The notes: generated by a model not told the origin, from the sequence alone. Shown: positions 1-5,080, counted from the stretch's first letter. The stretch is 5,216 nucleotides of DNA from CAYWTX01 sp964461295 (GCA_964461295.1 CAYWTX010000699.1:1-5216); one strand, 5' to 3'. A program made the numbers and translations.

Positions 1-1
1 C

Positions 2-412
2 ATGAAGAAGCAGACGAAACTGGAACGGGCGCTCGCGACAGGCGAGATCGTGAGCATGGAGCCGCTCAAGGGCAGTGCGAAGGCCCCGGCCGTAGAGCCG
101 AAGGCCACAGTGCCGCCGCCCCCCGCGCCGAAGGCCCCGCCCACAGTACCCCCGCCGCCGGTCCAGCCAATCACTTGCCCCGATTGCGGGCGGCCGTGCA
201 AAAGCAAACTCGCTTTGGCGATTCACGCGGGGTTCGCTCACAAGGCGGGCGGAGCCAAGGCGAAGGCGGCGACACTCCCGCCCGCGAAGGTCGAGAAGCC
301 GGTAGCCGACACCGGCCTCTACAGCGTGCTCGTGCCCGCTGAGAACGTCGCCGAGATCGTCACGGTGTTGACGCGGGCGGGGGTCCGGGAGATTCGGGTA
401 GTGAAGCAGTAG
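2..412 (+). CDS. C2H2 zinc-finger protein with proline-rich linker
   Basis: This is a 136-residue protein of unknown function. An N-terminal basic and hydrophilic segment (about 1-30) leads into a Pro/Ala/Lys-rich low-complexity linker (about 31-57) in which TVPPPP occurs twice, at 36-41 and 48-53. A single classical C2H2 finger follows: C59-x2-C62-x12-H75-x4-H80, with hydrophobic Leu/Ile residues before the first His. A second Lys/Ala/Pro-rich linker (81-103) leads to a compact C-terminal segment (105-136) that looks like strand-helix-strand and could be a small interaction domain. The finger suggests nucleic-acid or protein binding, but no partner is visible. The ATG is at base 2, so its ribosome-binding site, and possibly a longer N-terminus, lie outside the window. 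The gene converges on the minus-strand PH-domain gene and ends 19 bases before a strong hairpin terminator. Codon use is strongly GC at third positions, which supports real coding. Confidence 0.75.
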   Translation: MKKQTKLERALATGEIVSMEPLKGSAKAPAVEPKATVPPPPAPKAPPTVPPPPVQPITCPDCGRPCKSKLALAIHAGFAHKAGGAKAKAATLPPAKVEKPVADTGLYSVLVPAENVAEIVTVLTRAGVREIRVVKQ

Positions 413-431
413 GCAGTTGACGGAGTAAGTG

Positions 432-467
432 AAGGCCCCCGGTTGGGACGGTCCAACCGGGGGTCTT
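432..467. terminator. Bidirectional hairpin terminator between convergent genes
   Basis: The arms 432-446 and 453-467 pair over 15 base pairs around a 6-base loop (447-452). The core of 11 pairs (ccccc-ggttgg against ccaacc-ggggg) is perfect, with one G-T wobble at 435/464 and two A-T pairs at the base. The hairpin starts 19 bases after the stop of the upstream plus-strand gene and lies 23 bases beyond the stop of the minus-strand PH-domain gene, so it can serve both. The downstream T-tract is weak on both strands (tcttcta on plus), so termination may depend mainly on stem strength. Confidence 0.85.
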
Positions 468-490
468 CTATAGGGTTCCCCAACTCACAC

Positions 491-1051
491 TTATGCCTGT
501 CGGGTCCGTACCATCTCCGCGAGCCGCTGAGGGTAAGGAAGGCCACACACACTAATCTCGACTCCGGTGCTCGCGGCGGTCGAGATTCCGATATCCCCGC
601 AATCGAACAGCCGCTGGAACACTCCCTGCTCAACGGTTATCTCCCGCACATTGTGATGGCGAACCTCGACCGTCCGCTTGGACAGTATTCCCTTCCGCAG
701 GATAACGCGGGTCTCAGTGATGATGAGCGTTGTATTCCGGCACTCAAGCCACATCGCCAACAGAATTGCTAGACCTATACCGACGGGGGACAACAGGCAA
801 CAGAAGGCGAAGGCGACGGGCGAGCCGCGGATTAAGGAGGGATGGACCTTGATAAGTTCGCGGTCAGTCTGCGAGCTTCTTGAAGCTCCCGACTCTGCTG
901 GAGTCGGGGGCGGCGCGACCGCTGTAACCACGGCCCCGGTTGCGGGGACGACTGCGACGTTCCCGCACTCAGGGCAACGCTCGGCTTGCCCCGCCATCGA
1001 ATCCGGTGACGCCATCGGCGTCTGGCACTTCGGGCACCCGTAGTAGATCAT
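491..1051 (-). CDS. Zinc-ribbon, membrane-anchored bacterial PH-domain (bPH2/DUF304-like) protein
   Basis: This 186-residue protein has three parts. An N-terminal zinc ribbon has C6-x2-C9 and C26-x2-C29 (CPKC, CPEC). A Pro/Ala linker (about 35-65) is followed by one long hydrophobic stretch (about 78-102), probably one membrane span or a tight hairpin. The C-terminal domain (about 105-182) matches the bacterial PH domain family by pattern: LIITETRVILRKGIL, then a His-Asn-Val-Arg-Glu-Ile segment, then FQRLFDCGDIGIST, then a final GLPYP helix cap. Bacterial PH proteins of this type are membrane proteins with mostly unsettled roles. The start is the ATG preceded by AAAGGA (minus strand, 1058-1063) six bases upstream, and it coincides with the MIYYGCPKC start shared with the gene at 2008. 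A candidate promoter lies at 1102-1130. The gene follows the DUF4145 gene on the same strand after 98 bases, so read-through from that gene is also possible. Function is unknown. Confidence 0.85.
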   Translation of the reverse strand: MIYYGCPKCQTPMASPDSMAGQAERCPECGNVAVVPATGAVVTAVAPPPTPAESGASRSSQTDRELIKVHPSLIRGSPVAFAFCCLLSPVGIGLAILLAMWLECRNTTLIITETRVILRKGILSKRTVEVRHHNVREITVEQGVFQRLFDCGDIGISTAASTGVEISVCGLPYPQRLAEMVRTRQA

Positions 1052-1078
1052 CGTCCGTCCTTTCCCGCAAGTGACCCG

Positions 1079-1114
1079 GTTCCGCCCGCACCACGCCCCG
1101 CAGACTACCGCCCC
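1079..1114 (-). repeat. Promoter-leader repeat, copy A (upstream of PH-domain gene)
   Basis: This 36-base stretch reappears at 1822-1856 in the same orientation and at the same distance from the next gene's ATG. Shared blocks on the plus strand are gttccgcc, caccacg and actaccgcccc, separated by a 2-base mismatch and a divergent patch of 7-8 bases, with one indel overall. It covers the -10 element and the early transcribed leader of the minus-strand gene. Roughly 26 of 35 positions lie in identical blocks. Confidence 0.7.
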
Positions 1115-1130
1115 TTGTCCCGGCCGTCAA
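1102..1130 (-). promoter_or_regulatory. Candidate sigma-70-type promoter of the PH-domain gene
   Basis: Read on the minus strand, a -35 TTGACG (1125-1130) is followed after exactly 17 bases by a -10 TAGTCT (1102-1107). The -35 matches the consensus at 5 of 6 positions. The -10 matches only 3 of 6, including the important first two and last positions. The distance to the ATG is 50 bases. Support comes from the matching arrangement in front of the DUF4145 gene. That planctomycete housekeeping promoters resemble this consensus is assumed, not shown. Confidence 0.45.
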
Positions 1131-1149
1131 TCACTCGCATTCATTCCGG

Positions 1150-1794
1150 CTACTTCTTCATCGGCGGCTTGCCCACCTGCTTCAGCTTCTCGTTAAGAGC
1201 TTCTTGCCTCTTCCTGAGCAGGTCGGGCTGGACAAAGTAAAAGTTGAAGAGGCCCTCAAGCGTATCAAGCAGCCAGTCGGCCTCGCCCGGCTCCACCTCC
1301 ACGATTTCCCCGGTCTGTTTGCTCTTCATCGGGTGAGCGGCGAAATTCCCGATGTTCCTGATCCCGTCTATCGCCTCGGCGAGATAGACAGGCAGCGCCT
1401 TCGCATCGAGTACCTCTTGTATCTCCTCCGACAGGTTGCCCTGCTTCACCTTGGCCTGTTCGCGCAACAGATGCTGCACGCACCGGCGGCTGAGAGCTGC
1501 GCTGGCTTTCGGGCTGTCCGCCACCACGAGACATGCCTCCGAGTAGTCCGCGGCGAACTGTAGGGGGACCGATGGCGAGAGTCCCGCTCTGCTAGCCACC
1601 TTGGGGTGAACTAATAGTCTGTACCCTATGTCGTAACCACCCGGACCCTGGTCATACCTGCGCAGTTCAAGAATCAGCCCATTGCACTCAGGACAGGTCT
1701 TGCCGGCGATCTTCCACCAGGCTTCCTGGTGCGACGTTATAGGTGTCTCTTGCCAAACCTCATGGATAGCGACGCAGCAATGCGGGCATTTCAT
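1150..1794 (-). CDS. DUF4145-domain protein with N-terminal zinc ribbon
   Basis: This 214-residue soluble protein has an N-terminal zinc-binding module with C3-x2-C6 (CPHC) and C34-x2-C37 (CPEC). A short beta-rich connector (40-65) leads to an all-helical DUF4145-like domain (about 80-190). The family pattern is visible as an AADYSEA helix start, an ALSRRCVQHLL helix, an Ile/Leu-rich middle, and the hallmark DGIRNIGNFAAHP at 143-155. A helix (about 172-188) and a Lys/Glu-rich tail follow. DUF4145 occurs alone and fused to restriction-type nucleases and is often seen near defence genes. Its biochemical role is not established, and no nuclease motif is visible here. The start is supported by AGGAGT (1801-1806) seven bases upstream and by a promoter-like pair at 1844-1872. 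It is divergent from the gene at 2008 and sits 98 bases upstream of the PH-domain gene. Domain assignment is by pattern; function is unknown. Confidence 0.85.
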   Translation of the reverse strand: MKCPHCCVAIHEVWQETPITSHQEAWWKIAGKTCPECNGLILELRRYDQGPGGYDIGYRLLVHPKVASRAGLSPSVPLQFAADYSEACLVVADSPKASAALSRRCVQHLLREQAKVKQGNLSEEIQEVLDAKALPVYLAEAIDGIRNIGNFAAHPMKSKQTGEIVEVEPGEADWLLDTLEGLFNFYFVQPDLLRKRQEALNEKLKQVGKPPMKK

Positions 1795-1821
1795 CGCATG
1801 ACTCCTGTTCTCAACTACGCC

Positions 1822-1856
1822 GTTCCGCCTTCACCACGGCGACACACTACCGCCCC
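1822..1856 (-). repeat. Promoter-leader repeat, copy B (upstream of DUF4145 gene)
   Basis: This 35-base partner of the repeat at 1079-1114 has the same orientation. It spans the TAGTGT -10 hexamer and the start of the leader, and ends 27 bases before the ATG, as copy A does. Conserved blocks are gttccgcc, caccacg and actaccgcccc. Outside this stretch the leaders diverge (gene-specific ribosome-binding sites), although the total leader length is kept at 49-50 bases. Confidence 0.7.
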
Positions 1857-1872
1857 CGCGCCGCCGTATCAA
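1844..1872 (-). promoter_or_regulatory. Candidate sigma-70-type promoter of the DUF4145 gene
   Basis: On the minus strand, a -35 TTGATA (1867-1872) is followed after exactly 17 GC-rich bases by a -10 TAGTGT (1844-1849), then 49 bases to the ATG. The hexamers, spacer length and leader length closely match those in front of the PH-domain gene. That agreement is the main reason to believe both. The -10 is a weak match to TATAAT. Confidence 0.45.
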
Positions 1873-1924
1873 GACCCCGCCCGGCTGGCCTGTAGGGGTG
1901 CCGGGGGTGTCGCTAGGGGCACGA

Positions 1925-1964
1925 TTGACCGTGAGGCTGGCCGATTCCCTACCAGATTCACGGT
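1925..1964. promoter_or_regulatory. Inverted repeat in the divergent intergenic region; possible operator
   Basis: The heptamers ACCGTGA (1928-1934) and TCACGGT (1958-1964) are perfect inverted repeats. Nested inside them, CTGG (1937-1940) pairs with CCAG (1952-1955), leaving an 11-base loop. The outer left arm overlaps a TTGACC hexamer (1925-1930), a plausible -35 for the plus-strand gene at 2008, but no good -10 lies 16-18 bases downstream. It could be a protein-binding site or a weak RNA hairpin. No regulator is encoded next to it that would identify the binder. Confidence 0.3.
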
Positions 1965-2007
1965 TGCCCCCTTGCGTGTCCCTGTGGGCGCTGTAGGATG
2001 GTCGGCC

Positions 2008-2796
2008 ATGATCTACTACGGTTGCCCCAAGTGTAGAGGCTCAATGGGTTCGCCGGATTCGATGGCGGGTCAGGCCGAGACGTGCCCCAATTGTGGGAAC
2101 CTGTGCGTTGTACCGGCTCCGCCGGTGGGCAGCGCTCAGCCGCCAGTGGTGGTCCCGGTCGGGCTGCCCAAGGTCAAGGTCCTGGTTGTCGCTGCACTCA
2201 TCCTGGTCGTGTGCCTGGCCGCCGGGGCGGCGTGGTTGGAGAACGGCACGCTGCGGGCACAGGTGGAGAGCCAGAGGAAGCAACTCGCGGATGGTCAGAA
2301 ACAACGTGCCGACCTGGAGGACCGGCTGAAACTGTTGCAGGGAGAGAACGCGAAGCTGGCGGCGGTCCTAGTGCCGGCGTTGCCGGAAGCCAACGAAATC
2401 ATCAATCGCACCCTCTGTATGTCCAACCTCAGCAGCATCAAGGCGGGGATCATGATCTACAAAGGCTCGCACGGCAACAAGTGGCCGGCGAACTTCATGG
2501 CGGACCTAACAGCCGACGGCCAACCGGCCACACTGTTCCGCTGCCCATCGGCGAAGCAGGGCCGCAAGTGCGACTACTTCTACCTACTGCCCAACAACAA
2601 CGAGCCGAACAGTATCGCCGTGTGCGACCTGGCCGGTAACCACTTCGACCTGTCCGGCAACCACAAGGGCAAGCGAGCCGTGCTGTACGTCGGCGGGAAC
2701 GTCAGATTGCTGACGGAGGCCGAGTTCCAGGCCGAGTTGGCCAAGCCGGGGAACGCGGCCTTCGCCGCAGCCCTCCGCGCGGCAGAGGGGCCGTAG
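2008..2796 (+). CDS. Zinc-ribbon, membrane-anchored coiled-coil protein with pseudopilin (H-X9-DG-like) domain
   Basis: This 262-residue protein begins with a zinc ribbon, C6-x2-C9 and C26-x2-C29 (CPKC, CPNC). A Pro/Val linker leads to one membrane segment (about 56-76) preceded by lysines, which favours a cytoplasmic N-terminus. A Gln/Lys/Glu/Leu-rich coiled coil (about 77-120) follows. The C-terminal part (about 125-245) resembles the globular domain of planctomycete type II pseudopilins. It has CMSNLSSIKAG at 137-147, a Cys-Pro-Ser at 179-181, and H219-x9-G229-G230 where family members have H-X9-D-G. The usual pilin N-terminal Phe/Glu helix and prepilin cleavage site are absent. The ATG at 2008 is chosen although the frame stays open back to 1729. 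It matches the MIYYGCPKC start of the gene at 491-1051 and has AGGA nine bases upstream, whereas the extension is low-complexity and overlaps the divergent gene. The gene ends before the terminator at 2919. Function is unknown. Confidence 0.85.
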   Translation: MIYYGCPKCRGSMGSPDSMAGQAETCPNCGNLCVVPAPPVGSAQPPVVVPVGLPKVKVLVVAALILVVCLAAGAAWLENGTLRAQVESQRKQLADGQKQRADLEDRLKLLQGENAKLAAVLVPALPEANEIINRTLCMSNLSSIKAGIMIYKGSHGNKWPANFMADLTADGQPATLFRCPSAKQGRKCDYFYLLPNNNEPNSIAVCDLAGNHFDLSGNHKGKRAVLYVGGNVRLLTEAEFQAELAKPGNAAFAAALRAAEGP

Positions 2797-2918
2797 ATTC
2801 GGCAGAGCCTATACGACCGCCGTTACTACTCAATCACGCCGCCGGAAATAGAACGGGGCCGCCGTGACACCGCGTCGCGACGACCCCGACACCCGGCAAG
2901 GTGTTTCACTCAATAGAA

Positions 2919-2948
2919 ACGGCCCGCTGCGCTGGATCAGCGGGCCGT
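2919..2948. terminator. Bidirectional hairpin terminator ending the phage structural block
   Basis: A perfect 11-bp stem, acggcccgctg (2919-2929) against cagcgggccgt (2938-2948), closes an 8-base loop. It lies 122 bases after the stop of the plus-strand pseudopilin-like gene and 58 bases beyond the stop of the minus-strand 124-aa gene, so it can insulate both. The flanking T-tracts are short: tctta on plus, and tttct on minus. The rest of 2797-3006 shows no gene that I can support. Confidence 0.8.
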
Positions 2949-3006
2949 CTTATCGTGGATGGCGCAAACCCTACGCCGGGCCGCACCACGTCACGTTCAT
3001 ATCTGT

Positions 3007-3381
3007 CTATGCGTTCGCGACCGCCTCAGCAACCGCGTCATTGAAGGCCCTCGCAACCGTCGCCACGTCCATATCGACCAAGCCAAGCCGCTCGCGAACG
3101 ATCTTCGCGATCAGGTTCAAATCGAGGGACTCGACAATGGCCGGAACCAAACTTTTCACGAGTTGTGCCACGTCGATTTCGTCGCCCTCGCCCAATTCGC
3201 GACCGTCAGGTTCGATGAAAGTAACTCGATGGCCGTCGCCGCTCTTCTCGATGTAACAGCGAGTGCCGGTGTCATCGTCCAGGGACTTAGTGAACTCCAC
3301 GGCCCCCGTTGGCATACCCGCGGCGCGTGCGGCGTATTCATCTTCGGCGTCAAGCCATCGCTTGAATTCCATAATGTCCAT
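3007..3381 (-). CDS. Hypothetical acidic phage protein, last gene of the structural block
   Basis: This is a 124-residue acidic protein that I do not recognise. An N-terminal charged helix (1-21) is followed by a short predicted beta region (about 27-60, including CYIEKSG and HRVTFIEPDGREL). A C-terminal half (about 70-123) looks like three amphipathic helices rich in Val, Ala, Leu, Asp and Glu. There is no signal peptide or membrane segment. The ATG at 3381 is chosen because AAGGAG lies eight bases upstream, although the frame is open further back into the preceding gene. The preceding gene's stop is only 16 bases away, so the two are almost certainly co-transcribed and probably translationally linked. 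Position after capsid and cement-like genes suggests a minor head, assembly or head-completion role, but nothing in the sequence identifies which. Confidence 0.75.
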   Translation of the reverse strand: MDIMEFKRWLDAEDEYAARAAGMPTGAVEFTKSLDDDTGTRCYIEKSGDGHRVTFIEPDGRELGEGDEIDVAQLVKSLVPAIVESLDLNLIAKIVRERLGLVDMDVATVARAFNDAVAEAVANA

Positions 3382-3389
3382 GTGTAGTG

Positions 3390-3395
3390 CTCCTT
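3390..3395 (-). promoter_or_regulatory. Ribosome-binding site fixing the start of the 124-aa gene
   Basis: AAGGAG on the minus strand stands eight bases before the ATG at 3381. The sites upstream in the same open frame lack such a motif and would overlap the previous gene, so this decides the start. Confidence 0.75.
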
Positions 3396-3397
3396 GG

Positions 3398-3886
3398 CTA
3401 GTACGCCGCTCTGGCGCCCGGCCACGGCGCTTCCGCAAGGTCACGGCCGATGAACGTCACGCTCAGCCGGTCAGTCGCCGCGCCGCCGGTGTACTGCATG
3501 GCGACGTAGCGCCGGACCTTCGGCAGTTCCACGGCCACAACCAGGTCAGAGGCAATCAGCGCGATAGCGTTACCGCTCACGGTCAGGGCGCTGGCGGCCG
3601 TGCCGTCGTCCAGCCGGGCCGACAGGCTATCGGCGTCAGACGTGATAGCGACCTGCTTTGTGTTTGTGGTTTCGGTCTGGCGAGTGCCGGACACAATGAA
3701 CGTATCGGAAGTGGACGTGAAGAATTCCACGTTGCCGATACCCGCATCCGAATACTGATACGTGATAACGGCCGTGGCGCTCTCCACCGTGCCAAGGTCC
3801 ACGATGGACGTTACCAGGTCCGAAGTGTTCGCGGTCAGGGCGTTGTTCGCGCCGCAGCGAATCACGTTTGATGACAGGTTCTTCAT
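3398..3886 (-). CDS. Putative phage capsid cement/decoration-type structural protein
   Basis: This 162-residue protein is dominated by predicted beta strands and rich in Thr, Ser, Ala and Val, typical of phage head-surface or cement proteins. It alternates hydrophobic strands such as ATAVITYQY (37-45), QVAITSD (78-84) and DLVVAVELP (114-122). Near the C-terminus is RRYVAMQYTGGAATDRLSV (125-143), resembling the 'R-Y-hydrophobic-Tyr' strand followed by a final strand in Bbp16-like capsid cement proteins; this match is by eye and tentative. It has no Cys cluster, signal peptide or membrane segment. The ATG at 3886 follows AGGAG (3896-3900) nine bases upstream. The gene lies directly after the major capsid gene, the usual place for decoration proteins. 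Alternatives are a head-tail connector or a minor tail protein. Confidence 0.6.
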   Translation of the reverse strand: MKNLSSNVIRCGANNALTANTSDLVTSIVDLGTVESATAVITYQYSDAGIGNVEFFTSTSDTFIVSGTRQTETTNTKQVAITSDADSLSARLDDGTAASALTVSGNAIALIASDLVVAVELPKVRRYVAMQYTGGAATDRLSVTFIGRDLAEAPWPGARAAY

Positions 3887-3895
3887 AGCTTGATT

Positions 3896-3900
3896 CTCCT
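3896..3900 (-). promoter_or_regulatory. Ribosome-binding site fixing the start of the cement-like gene
   Basis: AGGAG on the minus strand lies nine bases before the ATG at 3886. It supports the 162-residue form over a 189-residue form starting at 3967, whose extra residues would be translated from the hairpin region. Confidence 0.7.
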
Positions 3901-3913
3901 GAAAGAGAAGCGG

Positions 3914-3955
3914 GCCGGGGCGGTGGTGGACCGTAAAGGCGACGACCGCCCCGGC
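3914..3955 (-). terminator. GC-rich hairpin between capsid and cement-like genes (attenuator or processing site)
   Basis: The arms 3914-3924 (gccggggcggt) and 3945-3955 (accgccccggc) pair perfectly over 11 bases, and 3912-3913 with 3956-3957 add one wobble and one G-C pair. The loop is 20 bases and may pair further inside. On the minus strand the hairpin begins 10 bases after the capsid stop and is followed by a pyrimidine-rich run (cttctctttc) just before the next ribosome-binding site. This fits a partial terminator or an mRNA end that keeps capsid transcript in excess of downstream genes. Confidence 0.6.
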
Positions 3956-3967
3956 TCCGATTCTCAA

Positions 3968-5071
3968 TTAGAACGTCTGAATGCCCTTGATCACGACGAA
4001 CGCTTCGGGGCTGATCGGCTGGGCCGCGAACTTCTGCACGACCTTGATCCAGAGCTGATCCTTCTCAAAGGATTCGCCGCCCTGGGAAGTGCTCTCAATG
4101 CGCATGCGCCCGTACGCAACTCCGAACCGATCCCACTGGCCCGCCAGCATGAACGTTTCGTCGGCACTCGGCCGGTTGGTGATGGCGATTTCAGTTGTGT
4201 CGAAGACAGGGCGGCCGAACAGGTTGCCCGCCTGCGTAAGCGACAGGCCGTAGCCGCCGATGGCGTCATTGGGCTGCCACAAATTTCGCCCGTTGCCGTC
4301 CTTGAGTTGCACCAAATCCTTGAGCGTTCGCGGGGAGCAGACCCAGGCAGTGAGCCGGGCATTCTGCGCCCGCAACTGGTACTCCGCGTCCACGAGGTTG
4401 CCGAAGTCAATCGACCCGCTCAAGTCGGTGTTCAAAATTCCGGGGTTGCGGTACAAACCCAACGGCTCGCCGCCGCCAGTTCCATCAAACGCGCACCGGT
4501 CCTGTTCAAGCGCGAGTTCGGCGGTGATTTCGTCGGTGATGATCGCGTCGGCCTGGTCGCCCGATTCGTCCAGAAGGTCACGCGACATCTTGTACAAGCA
4601 ACTCGCCTTGGAAAGCTGCGCGGTGTTCCGCTTGAAGTCAATCGACGTATCCTCCGACATGGAAGCGTTCTCGGCGGTGCCCCAAGTGACGGTCGCGCCG
4701 TTGCCGACGCGATTCAGAATCAGAGCGCCCTTGACGTCGGTGAAGGTGCGAATGTTTGGCAGGCTCGCCAAGATCGAACGCTCCCGCAGGCGGCCGATGA
4801 CCCCGGCGACGAAGGTATCAGGCACAAGGAAGCCGCCAGCCGTGCCGGCAGACGCCGACAGGGCCTTGGCGATTCGCTGTTCCTCTTCGGCCTTCGTCCA
4901 GTCGCCGAGAACGACGCCCTTCAAATACTTGGAAATGCTGAAACGTTCCTTCTCGACTTGAATGTCCGCCGGGTCCGCGTAAGCCTGCCGACGGCCCTTC
5001 TCGACCGTGACCTTCACGCTCCTACGCGCAGCCTCCACCAAATCCGCCAAATCACTTTTGCTGATTAACAC
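3968..5071 (-). CDS. Phage major capsid protein, HK97 fold
   Basis: This 367-residue protein forms the icosahedral head shell. A charged N-terminal region (about 1-73, including EEEQRIAKAL) matches a short scaffold-like delta domain. The mature shell domain starts around SAGTAGGFLVPDTF (74-87). The long spine helix and its end are seen at 164-198, including TDEITAELALEQDRCAFDG, followed by GEPLGLYRNPG. The A-domain region is at about 225-300, including SPRTLKDLVQLKD, NLFGRPVFDT. The typical end is at 311-367: GQWDRFGVAYGRMRIE, FEKDQLWIKV, then a final PEAFVVIKG strand that lines up with the C-terminus of HK97 gp5. The start is GTG at 5071: a stop in the same frame sits 18 bases upstream, and GGGGG (5081-5085) is the only purine-rich ribosome-binding candidate. 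No prohead protease is visible downstream; it would be expected upstream, outside the window. The long open frame on the opposite strand is a codon-bias shadow. Confidence 0.95.
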   Translation of the reverse strand: MLISKSDLADLVEAARRSVKVTVEKGRRQAYADPADIQVEKERFSISKYLKGVVLGDWTKAEEEQRIAKALSASAGTAGGFLVPDTFVAGVIGRLRERSILASLPNIRTFTDVKGALILNRVGNGATVTWGTAENASMSEDTSIDFKRNTAQLSKASCLYKMSRDLLDESGDQADAIITDEITAELALEQDRCAFDGTGGGEPLGLYRNPGILNTDLSGSIDFGNLVDAEYQLRAQNARLTAWVCSPRTLKDLVQLKDGNGRNLWQPNDAIGGYGLSLTQAGNLFGRPVFDTTEIAITNRPSADETFMLAGQWDRFGVAYGRMRIESTSQGGESFEKDQLWIKVVQKFAAQPISPEAFVVIKGIQTF

Positions 5072-5080
5072 TGGAAGAAT

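Noticed and set aside
443..1043. Plus-strand open frames opposite the PH-domain gene
   Set aside because: They run through the terminator and antisense to a well-supported gene, and their translations show no domain.
1204..1563. Plus-strand and alternative minus-strand frames across the DUF4145 gene
   Set aside because: The minus-strand DUF4145 reading has intact motifs and a good ribosome-binding site. The others are compositional shadows.
1994..1999. A TAGGAT hexamer as the -10 of the gene at 2008
   Set aside because: It would put transcription start almost at the ATG, leaves only 15 bases to a poor TTGCGT -35, and the same bases better serve as the ribosome-binding site.
1729..2007. An N-terminal extension of 93 residues on the pseudopilin-like gene
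   Set aside because: The extension overlaps the start of the divergent DUF4145 gene and its promoter, is low-complexity Pro/Arg/Ala, and lies before a zinc-ribbon start shared with the gene at 491-1051 and preceded by AGGA.
2041..2639. Overlapping frames on both strands within the pseudopilin-like gene
   Set aside because: They are Arg/Gly/Pro-rich translations with no recognisable features, typical of shadows in GC-rich DNA.
2888..2906. A short hairpin acacc...ggtgt just before the main terminator
   Set aside because: Only five base pairs, and common by chance at this GC content; the adjacent 11-bp stem explains termination.
3890..5068. A 392-codon open frame on the plus strand opposite the capsid gene
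   Set aside because: The minus strand here encodes a clear HK97-type capsid protein. The antisense frame has no recognisable domain and is explained by high GC at third codon positions.
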